A program made the position numbers and the translations under genes. The notes beneath the pieces are model-generated. The model was not told the origin of the DNA and made no database searches. It saw nothing but the letters and a program-made list of their open reading frames with translations. From Sipunculus nudus (lineage: Eukaryota; Annelida; Sipuncula; Golfingiida; Sipunculidae), in contig CM049317.1 in the NCBI GenBank assembly GCA_026874595.1, positions 68,741,118 through 68,805,117 of the forward strand: 64,000 nucleotides of DNA, read 5' to 3'. Shown here in pieces: positions 12,219-23,187 of the stretch. Numbering within the stretch: position 1 is the stretch's first letter; each line of letters begins with the position of its first letter.

Positions 12219-13050
12219 ACAGTGAACCCTGCCTTGAAACCACCCTATACATTTGCTACCACCAAACAATCAAGACAATTTTCTTTATCCTGAATATATG
12301 ATTCAGGTAACTTATGGCGCTGTCCAACTTAGGCGACTCTACAGGCGACTACAGGCGACCAGGCTGTCGCCTCATGGTCGCCGGGTGGTCGCCTGTATGG
12401 TCGCCTGTAGTCGCCTGAAGTCGCCCCAAGACGCGTGACCTCGAAGCTGTCGCCTCTAGATTTTCAACATGTTCAAAATTCTCAGGCGACAGCTTTTTTG
12501 TCGCCAGTGAGCGTAGTCTGTCTTCTACTGGCGTAGGTGCTGTCGTAGGCTGTCGCCAGCTGACGCGGGTTGTCGTAGGTCCTGTCGTAGGCTGTCGCCA
12601 GGTGACGCGGGTTGTCGTGTGTGTTGTCGCGGGCTGTTGTTACTTGAAACAAGACCCATTCTTGTGTCCGGCTCCTCACATAGCACATGGAAGAAAATCG
12701 TCGAAGCATGTCGCGGGAGGACGTGGCAAAAATTCTGGTGTCGTAGGTTGTCGCCAGTCTGGTCGTAGGTTGTCGCAGATGTGGTCGTAGGTTGTCGTGG
12801 GTGATTGTCCTTTGTCGCGGCGACTGTGTCGCGGGTTGTCGGCAGCTTGTCGTCAGACAGTCGCCAGCCATTTGTAGCTTGTCGTAGACTATTGTCATAG
12901 CAGAGGTCCTGTCGCCTGTAGAGTCGCCTAAGTGGGACAGCCCCATTAGAATTTCACAAATACGATCACACCGAAACTACGACCACTTTAGTAAGTCCCC
13001 CAGGTAGACATAATTGTATATGTGAGGTCCCACAGTACATTTTCATATCA
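12219..13050. mobile_element. Probable mariner-type MITE carrying a nested MITE
   Basis: TACAGTGAACCCTGCC at 12219 matches the left-end pattern of the 8123-8279 MITE. Sequence after 12950 (ACGACCACTTTAGTAAG) resembles its interior. The 631-bp Harbinger-type element sits between them, which would make it a later insertion. The right end of the outer element was not located exactly. Confidence 0.35.
12315..12945. mobile_element. 631-bp Harbinger-type MITE with internal minisatellite
   Basis: Terminal inverted repeats of about 34 bp differ at only two or three positions (TGGCGCTGTCCAACTTAGG at left; TGGGGCTGTCCCACTTAGG read from the right). TTA flanks both ends (12312-12314, 12946-12948), matching PIF/Harbinger target duplications. 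The interior consists of degenerate TCGCC / TGTCGTAGG units, richly self-complementary. Open frames through it are repeat artefacts. Confidence 0.75.
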
Positions 13051-14494
13051 CCAGGCGGTGTTTTGGGATGAAAATCCATGAACTTACTGTGTTGAATATT
13101 CTGTCTTTAAGATTGTGTTGAATGCTTGATCTATGTGCAAACGGATACTACTTCTTTCAGTATTGCGTTTTTTAACATAAGGAAGGACTCTAAATATATA
13201 GATAAAACCATTAATATTTCGACCAAAGTGTAAATTGAAAAGTGATATTGAAATTTAGAATTGATTATATATAAGAGATAGAGAGAATAGAGAAAGTATA
13301 GAAGAAATTTATGAGCAATAAAGATAAAACTGATACAAATATACTTAAATATATTTTCAACCAACATTCAGAACAGTTGCTAAATAACTCCCTGTCCCTG
13401 CACTGTCAAGTAATATTAAACACAATAATTGCTTACAGAGGTATTTAACTTGAATAACATTAAGTAAAACTATTTCAGGAGACTCAGAAATATCTAGACT
13501 CAGATGAACCAGAGCGTTGTTTACAGATTCTTAAAGCGTCCAAGATTAATCCACTGTACGACCTAAAATAAAGTGTCTGCTAATTCGGATTTGTCATTTT
13601 GAGTGTTCACTTTCTGACAAAATGAGTTAAACGTCCTTAAAGAGAGTAAATTATTTCATACTCATAGGGAACTTACCTTGCCATCACTAGAAAACATTTA
13701 TTTCCTGTTTGTTATGGAAGCGTCATTATTCGCCATAAATAGATTCTCATTGCTCATATATTCGTCTTTCGCTCGCATTGCCAATTACAGCAACCGTGAA
13801 TTGGTGTCTGAAACGGTAGTTTTTTCTCCCCAGAAAAAGGGAGAACGGCTTTACTTCCACAAGTTTAACTCCTTGTTGCTGTACGCAGCGGTATTTGAAA
13901 AGGCATCATTTTAATATCGCCATTCTGATTCCCGGGCCACTTTTCTTCTACATGGACCCTGTAGTGAGGATAATAATGCGCGGCAAGCGTGGACAAACCA
14001 AGAGTACGCGTTTGCTCACGTGTCAACACTAATTAGTTCATTACACAATCAATGTACTGTTCACGGTTTATAAATGAACTTGATTGTACTGGGGGGGGGG
14101 GGACGTGTTCTTACTTGCTGTTCCGGGGATCAGATCTTGTTGTTCATATCAGCATGCTTTGCTTGTTTTGTTTATATCAGCATGTCAGCATATGTGGAGG
14201 CCCGCCAAAATAATCAAAACAAATACATGTATAATAAAGGCATCTGGCGGCAGGTTAGATTAGCAAGAGTTTTGCAAAAGGCGTTGTGCAACAAGGGACA
14301 CTTCTGCCTCTGTCTATGTGCAACCTAACACCTTCGGTTATATTTTTCCCGTTTGTCAGTATTGCTGTGTTAACAAACATGTTGTTAATAAACATGTTCA
14401 TACATCCTTCACGAGGGCTTTATAAGAACTTTTCACAACCAAAATTACCCTTAGATCATTAATACATACACAGAGGAAGTCAGCAATCACAAAT
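12949..14494. other. No recognisable gene
   Basis: AT-rich, non-coding, with a poly-G tract at about 14090-14101. Frames of 60-85 codons show no domain or splice context. Confidence 0.45.
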
Positions 14495-14726
14495 TTTTTT
14501 TCAAAAGATAGGTGATTGGGCACCTCTAAAACACCTCCTGGATGGGATGCTAGTTCATCGCAGGTTACCACCCCAGTATTTACTGGTACCCATTTCTTCT
14601 GCTGGGTGGACAGATCCACACTTGCGGTTAAGACCTTGCCCAAGGGTCGTGGCACGGTGGGAGTCTGACCGGGATTCGAACCTCTCGATCATAAGCCCGG
14701 CACCTTAACCAATACACCGGCCCTGA
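14495..14726 (-). mobile_element. tRNA-derived SINE
   Basis: Read on the minus strand it begins with a pol III A-box-like segment (GTGTATTGGTTAAGGTG) and, about 35 bp later, a B box (GAGGTTCGAATCCCGG, complement at ~14669-14684). Then follows an unrelated body ending in GAAAAAAAA. The tRNA head lacks a foldable full cloverleaf with CCA-proximal pairing, so it is a SINE and not a tRNA gene. A piece of its tail recurs at 19490-19525. Confidence 0.7.
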
Positions 14727-16106
14727 TTAACAATAACATCAGCGTTAAATATATACAGAAATCTCCAGGGGTTTTATTTGACTGTACCATCCCAGTTCTT
14801 CTTCTTAAATTATAATTTGATGGTTTTTTTTTTACAAAAGATTGTTTTAAGAAAAATGATCAATGACGTTTGAGGAGTGAAATTTTGGAACGAGTGGCTT
14901 CGGTATAATACGTCATCATTTTCAACGGCTATTTCGTCGTTTTCAAGTGCGTCTGTATGAGCCATGACGAAGCTGATCCCGAGGTGCTGCTGTGTACCTA
15001 AGCAACAAATTAATTGCGTCCGACGCACAGAAATATCACACCCGTGTATTTTTTTTGGCCTGTTGAGCACCTGGGGCCCAAAGAGGTTGGGTGAAGGGAT
15101 TATTTCTTAGATCTCAAACGTTTTGTGACTGCTTCGAATGTTAGTAAATCTTTACCCAACTAGATTTTCTTCTTCAAAATGCTACCTTTTCTCAGTGATG
15201 ACCTATATATTGTTAAAATAAATAGATATACTTATGACGAGGTGGGCAAATATTACCTATATAGTAGTTGGCAAGATTTCTGAAAAAAAATGAACATTTC
15301 ATGTTTAGACGATTCCAAGACCTCAGTGTAATGCGTCTCGCGCTCGGTGTAGCAGGCCAGAATAGCCCCCATTAATTGTATATCTGGGTATAATATAGCC
15401 TACCCAAAATTTTTGCAAACTATACCCGGGGTATAAAATGTGCTAGGCTAGATTATAACCCGGGGTATATGATTTGTCCTAGTTCATTTTATACATCCTT
15501 AGGCTAAATTTTACCAACCTTTTGCTTTTAATAGCTGTGCTATATATACGTTAAAAAATTGTAGATTTTACGATATGACTGACATTCTGTCAGTTAAAAA
15601 ATAATGTAATTATAGTGAATGACGATTAAGGCGATCGGTATATTAGTGTGTAGAATAACGTTACTACAAATAACAGTATTATGTCTTAGGATATCCGAAA
15701 TTACATCATTATCTGATATGAGACGCCTAATTAATTCAAACCTACAAAAAATCCACATTTAAACGAATTTTAGCTGACAATAGTAACATGATGTATAAAC
15801 TTAAAATAAATATAGAAAAGTACAATGCTAATGTAGTTTCAACTGAATAAATTATGGGTTAAGTTAAGGGAGTTTCTAAATATATTATTGTCTCTACTTT
15901 TTTTCGTATCATTACTAATATTGTAAGTTTTGTCGTGACAGTGTTTGAATTAAATATATATATTTAAAAGCACACATTTCTCTGATGTCATGGATATACT
16001 AATAGATGAATGATCCATGGTTTGTATTAGCTCTGAATGCTATTAATCTGATATTAAATAATGCGTGGTGATAGAAAATAAATATTTTAAATACTCTATA
16101 ATATGA
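14727..16106. other. No recognisable gene
   Basis: AT-rich. Near 15390-15480 there are repeated GGGTATAA / ACCCGGGGTATA motifs, with similar ones at 17930-18050, perhaps remnants of a small repeat family. No protein signal. Confidence 0.4.
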
Positions 16107-16420
16107 TGTTACGGAACCTAATAACAACAGATCACGTAATCGTGAGGAGCATAAATTTTGGTACGGAGATAAAAAAAAATCAGATTCTGTAACACTAGGC
16201 AGCGTGAAATATCTAGGGGAATGAATAAAGTAGTCAGTGTTTTTTAGTTAACAAATAATTATAATTTATCCTCAAAACAATCCTTACATTACAATACACT
16301 AAATCAATACAATTACACAGTTTAACAATAAAAATGTACAGTACCATAGTGTCCGGATCCTAGGCTTTGATCTCTGGATACCACCACTGTTACAGCTCAA
16401 CAAAAGTCCTTTAACACAAA
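16107..16420 (-). repeat. LTR-like dispersed repeat, copy 1 (inverted relative to 58103-58849)
   Basis: From TGTTACGGAACCTAA at 16107 the plus strand is closely similar to the reverse complement of 58849 and downward: the same blocks GATCACGTA, GCAGCGTGAAAT, TCTAGGGGAATGA and ACACTAAATCAATACAA occur in order. Similarity fades after about 16330-16420. It is a truncated copy of the same probable LTR. Confidence 0.6.
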
Positions 16421-16570
16421 TATTCCAGGTAAAAAGTAATAATCAAAAGGCAAGATGGCGACAGTCCGTATTAATTCTGTATTAAGTCCGTTGAATATCT
16501 AAAACCACCGCAATTATCGGTAAGGTCCAAAACTGACGAGAAAGTAACACTCTTAGTGCTCGCTGGTATA

Positions 16571-17657
16571 CAGTCAAGCCCGCTTATTGTCATATCGGTG
16601 GTGCATGCGTAAATCATGATAATAACCGGGATGTGACATTTTGCGGCCTTCAACATCGATGTCCTGTTGAGTCATACAAGAAGAGTTATGTCTAAAATTA
16701 TATTTGATAAATCTTCATGTTTATGAAAATTTTTATTGCACAACGGCATATTAAATTACGTTTATGCGCACCTTACAATTTATTTCCTGAAAGTTTTTTG
16801 CCGCATGCCGCAAAAGCTGACAAAATCGGACTCGCCAACAGAAAGAGACGTAGCGTCTGGGTCATGAGGTCAAATGTTTTGAAATATGCGGCACAGTTAT
16901 AACGTTATGCGTAGGCAAACTATTTGACTAGATAATTCTTTCCCCGACCATTGCGCCTTATTTTCCGGATATCCTATTAATGACTCAAACTTCCGTGACC
17001 GTCTTTATAATAGAACTGATTGGGCAGCGGGCATCATCATGCCATTGTCAACATTTTGACGTTTCGCCGCGATTGAGATTTTGGAGCGGGTGCTTCAAGT
17101 GCTCACAAAACCTCCAGCTTTTCGTGTACCCTTAAAGGGGATTTTCCAGTCGAAAGCAACGTTTACCGCTCGTGCATCATATCATCTCGGCCGAGGTGTA
17201 AACCACGGCCTTGCAAAGGCCAGGAGATCATTATGTATGACATGTGATCGCCAACATCGCCCTTGCTAACATACGAAGAAACGCAATAATCTGGATTACA
17301 GTGTTATCTTAAGCCGTTAATTAGCTAAGTGACGGGAAGTGACCCGCATGCATCACTACACTTTCCTGCCGTACACAGGTGGGAGATGTGATCGTTTGAT
17401 ACGCCTGACCGATTACAGGCTCTTGGCCTCGTTGATCGCCGTGTCGGCGTTCGATGTGATGATAATTGCGAACTGGTATCACTGCCAAGGGTTCCAAGCA
17501 TGACAATAAACGGGTTTATGACAATATTCTATGATATAAACCGGTCAGATTTACCATTATATATATATATATATAGGAAATGGTTTGGGATGTCAGATTT
17601 ATGTGACAATAAACGGGATTTTCTATTAACCGATATGACACAAAGTGGGCTCGACTG
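16571..17657. mobile_element. 1.09-kb non-autonomous mariner-type element
   Basis: The two ends start CAGTCAAGCCCGC and, inverted, CAGTCGAGCCCAC, and stay matched for 29 bp to TGTCATATCGGT with about five differences. TA dinucleotides flank both ends (16569-16570, 17658-17659). The interior has further GACAATAAACGGG-type motifs but no transposase frame, so it would depend on a Tc1/mariner transposase elsewhere. Confidence 0.6.
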
Positions 17658-17659
17658 TA

Positions 17660-20600
17660 TTCCTTTTTCCCGGCTCTAAACACAGTCCTTAATTGATAGC
17701 TTCTCACCCGAAAATTCTAAATGAAAAAATTCCAAGGAACAATAGTAACGAACCAGGCCTGCGCTACACGGATCAGAATGTTAACAGACAGATGTAGCAC
17801 TCCTGCGCACAACAAAACAAACACCTGAAACACTCCTGCGCACAATAAAACAGATACCTGTGACCATGGATCACATGGATCTCCGCATCTGACATGATAC
17901 AAGTCAGATTCAGTGATTCGTGTGAGGGGTATAAAATGGACTGGAGGGGTACAAAACAGACAAACCAGGATTTACCTCGGGGTATATTGTGGCCTAGACA
18001 TAAATATACCGGGGGATAAATTCGGCAAGGGGTATAATCTGGCGTGTTATACCAGTTCCCCGCGTACTTACTACACGGCAACATTACTACCATGATGCTA
18101 AATTAAAAGTCAGAGGCATCGAGGGCACAGGTTAAGCCAGTGCAAACCAGACTGTTCTCGTAAAAGCAGACAACAACCTATGGGCAAGGCTTATTACTTA
18201 GTACATGTCTGAATAATTTTAGTTATACCTGAAAGAACACTCATTTTTTTAATTATAAAGAAAACCAACGAGAAATTGTTTGAAATAGTATGCATCCAGT
18301 CTTTATAATGAACTCTGTCCTTCATACATCAATGATTTAATATTAGGATATAGCTCAAATGGCATCTGTCGGTCTGCAATTGCAAACAATCAGTATATAA
18401 CATTTTTAGTCGGTTTTGGGAATCAATTAAGGTAATGCTGTAATTAATGCTGTAAAGCATGTTGAGTTAACATGAAAAATAGCTTCTTCCCTTTAAAATA
18501 AATCTATACCTGCCAAGATATGGCCTTGAAACCATTTGCTTACTCTTGTAAGTGAGTGTTAAAAACAGTGAACCGGGCGCGAGCGCAGGTGTCAACAAAA
18601 ACAAAGTGCGTCGGGCCGTGTGCTGCGCGGAGCCACAACACATGCCAATCATGAGATGCCCTGACTGAAATGGTCCAATAAATGTAATACATGTTCCCGC
18701 AGGCTGAAACACCGCGTAACGCGGCCTTGTTATGGTAAACAGACTGTGTTTACCAACATGCAGGGCTAAAACAAGGTGTTAAACAGCCATATGCGAGGTA
18801 CTGAGACTGTGTGCTGGAATGGTTTTGCTGGGAAACTTTTGTATAAAGCAAAACTGAACTGATATTGTCAAAGAATAGGAATAATATTGCTCCTGATGAT
18901 GTTCCTTTAAGACAGTGTTTTGGCATATTCTGAAGGGCGCCTGGTCAATATATATATATATATATAGAGCATTAATTATCAACATTTCTATCCCCTTATT
19001 AGAAACTGTGAAAGAGAAAAACTTTTAAATCTTAGAAAAAGAACATGTGTCAAAATATAAACAAGCTTTTCTACACATGACCATTATAGTTAAAACACAA
19101 AAATGTTACCACAAGCATGAGGCAGTGTTTGTGTTAAGATAACAGATTAGGGTATTTCGGCCCTCTGACATAAAAGAGTCTATCGAGATGTTAGAGTACC
19201 TGGCTTAAGTTTGACAAGAACCATATTTTAACGATTCAAATATGTTCGTCATTTTTGACAACGCCGCGTGGTCTACAGGTAGGCTGTCATGTTTAATGAA
19301 CCATGCAGACCTATATTCCTGTACTTTCTTTTAACATCTAACGTGAGCGAAAAAAGCGTTTATATAACTCAGTATATTGCTGAATCTCCCTACATGTTTG
19401 ATGAATTTATGACTTCATAAATATAAGTATGGCTCTCATAGGGTTACTGAATGATAACCAATTTACACGCGACACAGGAAATGAATTGTTAAAGGTGCCC
19501 ATTCACCTACCTTTTGAAAAAAAGTATTTACGTGATTTCTAGCTTTTTCTATGTATATATTGATGATTAAAGGGTAATGTTGGTTGTAAAAAGTTCTTCT
19601 ACCGCCTTCGTTAAGGATGTATGAGCTTATTTATCAACAACACAATGTCGACAAACTGGAAAAAACATGTAACCTTAGGTGGGAGGTTGCATATGTGCGG
19701 AGGTAGAAAAATCACCTGTTGCAAAACGCCATTTGCAAAGCTCTGGCTTATCTGACTTGCTTCCAGGTGCCCTTGTTGAATTTGTTTTATTTTTGCGGGC
19801 CCCCACATATCATAAACATGATATACACAAAACAAGCAGTTTGTGTGCAGTGATATCAACATATTCTGGCATATTTTTATAAAAGCGCCAATGGATTATC
19901 TTTAGTATATAATGGTCATATAGGTGATTGGACCCCTTTAACAAAGAGATGGATTTCACACTTTTTAGTTCATGTGTATTTCCTTGTGTTAATTCATCAC
20001 GCGTAGCCTAATATTGAGAGGATATCGATGCAACAGGATGAATGGACCTTGCAGGTCGTCTCAAGTAAGCATAAGTATAGTCCATGCAATATAAATGCCT
20101 ATACTGAGTCGTAGATTCACGGCTAATGCCAAGATGAATTCGTTTTCAAACATTAGAGTTCTTTCTATATTAAACCCAATGAATATAATTAAAAAAAAAA
20201 AAAACAGGAACAGGAGGTATCGCGAATTGGCGAGTACAAAAATTTTGTTTCTCTAACAACTCTTAAATATACATTAAAAATTGTTACAAAAACACAATTC
20301 CAGTGGTATGTATATATAAAAGAAAGGTATACAGGTATTTGTATTGTGATGAAATGTAGATACAATTAAACTATCTATAAAATTATCTTCGAAGTTAAGA
20401 AAATGTTACTTTGGATTAATTCCGGGTTTCAATAATACCATACAGAACATTATAGATATAAACGAAATTAACTTACGTTACCACTTTATAAAGTAAAAAC
20501 ATAAACAAACATACATACATAGTTCCAAATCTTTCTACAATAAAGAAAGCGTCAATATAACCAATGAAAGCAAATTTTTTTTTTTTTTCAAATGTGAACT

Positions 20601-21192
20601 TTATTTTCAATCGCGTACACAGGTATGTCTAAAATGCATGTATTTGTCATAGAGAAGTGCTTACGTGATGGGCGCCAGGTGGAAGATTTCTCTTTTCATA
20701 TTAATCCGTATGTATACAGATCAGAAGTAAAACTCGACATTATTCATAATACCAAATGAATAATTGTATGCAAAAACACATGCTTGTAAAACACTTTATA
20801 TTCTTTTAGCAAATATACCAAATTCTACAATATTTCAGCGCTGTTACACCAAACTGACATTGTCTGAAGGATTTATTCCGTATTTGTGTTAAACCTGGGG
20901 CCAACTTAAAATGTGCAGTGGCACTGCTGGTGCTATCATTCCACCCTGTCAATCAAGCAATTAATGCTTTAGGTAAAACGATACAAAAAAAACTGTCGCT
21001 TATACGATCACAAAGCAGTTTACCAAATTATATGGAGAAACTTCAGGCATTTCAGTAATCATTATATAGCAAATGTCGGACGTTCCACGTGGCAATCATA
21101 AAATAAAACTTGACCGTCTACAGTATGGTTAAAGTTTAGATACATAATATCCTGGGAAAGAATCCAGATTCTGATCGCCCTCTATGTGAGCT
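17660..21192. other. No recognisable gene
   Basis: About 3.5 kb of AT-rich non-coding DNA. A 35-bp piece matching the tail of the 14495-14726 SINE is at about 19490-19525. A short TA tract lies at 18949-18965 and homopolymer tracts at about 20190 and 20575. It could contain 3' parts of the fibrinogen-related locus, but none could be shown. Confidence 0.4.
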
Positions 21193-21740
21193 TCAAACAT
21201 TCGCAGGTCGGATTTTTAATTCCACTTTTCTGAGAAAATCTTGGCTATGGATGTATGGGTTGGCTGCGTTCCGGTGGCTGTAACCACAAGGATAATCGCT
21301 GTGAGGCTGATACCACCCCCCCCCCCCCCATGTATCCGCAGTTATGGGTGCAAATCTGGTCCTTGTCATGGTCGTAAGTGCTGAATTAGGCGCCTTCCAT
21401 AAAAGTGATGTGAGAAAACCTGCCGTTGTATTTGCCAAGGCTAATCGTATAATCCATGATCTCTCTGCCCACCTTAAAGTCAAGCATGCTCATAGTCCAT
21501 GAGCTTCATTGGAATCCCAGAATGTGACCCGCAGCAAATACACCAGGAATTTCTGATCGGTCAATATGTGCATTTGCTCCTGGACTAGCCAGAAGTTCCC
21601 GGTTTTAACACCGAAGCCGTGCTTGCATTCGCTCCAGGAACGATTGAAGTTGACATCGAAGTTCACTCGACGCTGAAATACTGTCCATCCATATTGATGG
21701 GAGGACGATAATTCGCAGTACACCGGAATATGGGTCGGCT
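21193..21740 (-). pseudogene. Fibrinogen-related (FReD) domain pseudogene
   Basis: Translating the minus strand across two frame changes gives a full fibrinogen-like domain in order: PVYCEL, GWTVFQRRV, NGFG-like KHGFGVKTGNFWL, LLRVTFWD, FKVGREIMDY, FSTYDHDKDQ with a DxDxD calcium-site pattern and cysteine partner, GGGGWYQPHSDYPCGY, and a KVELKIRP end. Members are secreted lectin-like recognition proteins (FREPs, tachylectins, ficolins). Defects are a frameshift near 21470-21490, an in-frame TAA at 21386-21388 and a frameshift in a poly-C tract at ~21317-21329; the last could be an assembly error. It lies ~560 bp downstream of the signal-peptide exon on the same strand, as expected for one gene. 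Confidence 0.8.
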
Positions 21741-22294
21741 GTCTTGATGCTCAAGAATTTCCCTGAAACGTTTGGGCTCTCTATATAGACTTAAATTAAA
21801 GATAAAATATTTATAGTCATAAACTTATCCTGAATACTCGCATTTATATGCAGTTAGAAACTCCATCTTCGAATCACCTGCCATAAACCATTAATGCATT
21901 TTAAGCTAAGAAAACGACTGTAAAGTCATACATATAAATACATGCATTTCCCAGTAAGAAAAGAAGACATTTTGAAGAAAAAATGAATTTTTTCTGCGAC
22001 AAGTACGGATAAAAATTAGAGTTTTACCAAGAGGAAGATATGCACAGTTAATTATGTGAGTGTGGGGAAAGAGAGAGCATTACACTACATAATGATGCTG
22101 CGAACTAACATAAGGAACATCATCAATTCCCTTAATCACGAGAGAGAGAGAAAGAGAAAGAGACTTAACAGGACGAGGGATATTTACTGTAGTGAATGGT
22201 GTCTAATTCCATTTTTTCTTACAAACAAAGATTCCGGATCTGTTTGATAACTAAACGTGTATTCTCCAAAGAATGAAAATTCCGAACCACTTAC
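21741..22294 (-). other. Probable intron between signal-peptide exon and FReD exon
   Basis: Begins on the minus strand with a perfect donor (AAG|GTAAGT, GT at 22293-22294) and leads to the FReD block. It contains a GA-rich stretch (22140-22165). I could not fix one acceptor. Confidence 0.4.
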
Positions 22295-22434
22295 CTTGGT
22301 ATTCATGTTTTCACAGGAGTGTATCCTGTCAGGGTTAGGAACCACGAAGTTGATAATTACCTCACCATTCACTGCATGCATGTACAGGGCAAGAACAACT
22401 AAAATACAAATCCGCTTTTGGATTCCGAACATTT
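22295..22434 (-). CDS. Signal-peptide exon of a secreted (probably fibrinogen-related) protein
   Basis: The 3'-most unit of the array starts at an ATG near 22434 and encodes MFGIQKRICILVVLALYMH followed by AVNGEV, a textbook signal peptide: short basic n-region, hydrophobic core, small residues before the cleavage zone. A unique mature N-terminus then reads IINFVVPNPDRIHSCENMN to TKV, where AAG|GTAAGT splices out. Unlike the other units it runs on into unique coding sequence, so it is the functional end of the array. The FReD domain downstream is the likely partner exon. Product: exported protein with a free Cys soon after the signal. Whether it is still expressed is doubtful given the broken FReD. 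Confidence 0.6.
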
Positions 22435-23187
22435 TGTTGATCTTGGTAGTTACCTCACCATTCACTGCATGCAGGTACAGGGCAAGAACAACTAAAACAC
22501 AAATCCGCTTTTGGATTCCGAACATTTTGTAGATCTTGGTAGTTACCTCACCATTCACTGCATGCAGGTACAGGGCAAGAACAACTAAAACACAAATCCG
22601 CTTTTGGATTCCGAACATTTTGTTGATCTTGGTAGTTACCTCACCATTCACTGCATGCAGGTACAGGGCAAGAACAACTAAAACACAAATCCGCTTTTGG
22701 ATTCCGAACATTTTGTTGATCTTGGTAGTTACCTCACCATTCACTGCATGCAGGTACAGGGCAAGAACAACTAAAACACAAATCCGCTTTTGGATTCCGA
22801 ACATTTTGTTGATCTTGGTAGTTACCTCACCATTCACTGCATGAAGGTACAGAGCAAGAACAACTAAAACACAAATCTGCTTTTGGATTCCGAACATTTT
22901 GTTGATCTTGGTAGTTACCTCACCATTCACTGCATGAATGTACAGGGCAAGAACAACTAAAACATATATCCGCTTTTGGATTCCGAACATTTTGTTGATC
23001 TGGGTAGTTACCTCACCATTCACTGCATGCAGGTACAGGGCAAGAACAACTAAAACACAAATCCGCTTTTGGATTCCGAACATTTTGTTGATCTTGGTAG
23101 TTACCTCACCATTCACTGCATGCAGGTACAGGGCAAGAACAACTCAAACAGAAATCCGCTTTTGGATTCCGAACATTTTGTAGATCT
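22360..23187 (-). repeat. Nine-copy, 93-bp in-frame tandem array of the signal-peptide coding unit
   Basis: The string GAACATTTTG (complement of the start codon region) recurs at 22427, 22520, 22613, 22706, 22799, 22892, 22985, 23078 and 23171, exactly 93 bp apart. Each unit encodes 31 residues: NGEVTTKINK, MFGIQKRICV, LVVLALYLHAV. Most copies are identical or differ at one to four positions, so expansion is recent. The frame stays open through eight copies. The 5'-most copy has TTA changed to TGA and terminates. Each unit also carries an ATG and a donor-like GAG|GTAACT. Confidence 0.9.

Noticed and set aside
12482-12946. 154-codon minus-strand frame
   Set aside because: Lies wholly within the minisatellite body of the Harbinger-type MITE; its repetitive composition follows the DNA repeat.
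15390-18050. GGGTATAA/ACCCCGGTATA motifs as paired MITE ends
   Set aside because: Similar short motifs recur at 15390-15480 and 17930-18050, but no consistent ends or target duplications could be defined.
22257-23183. Plus-strand frames of 81-102 codons across the 93-bp array
   Set aside because: Antisense shadows of the signal-peptide units; the minus strand has the splice donor and signal peptide logic.
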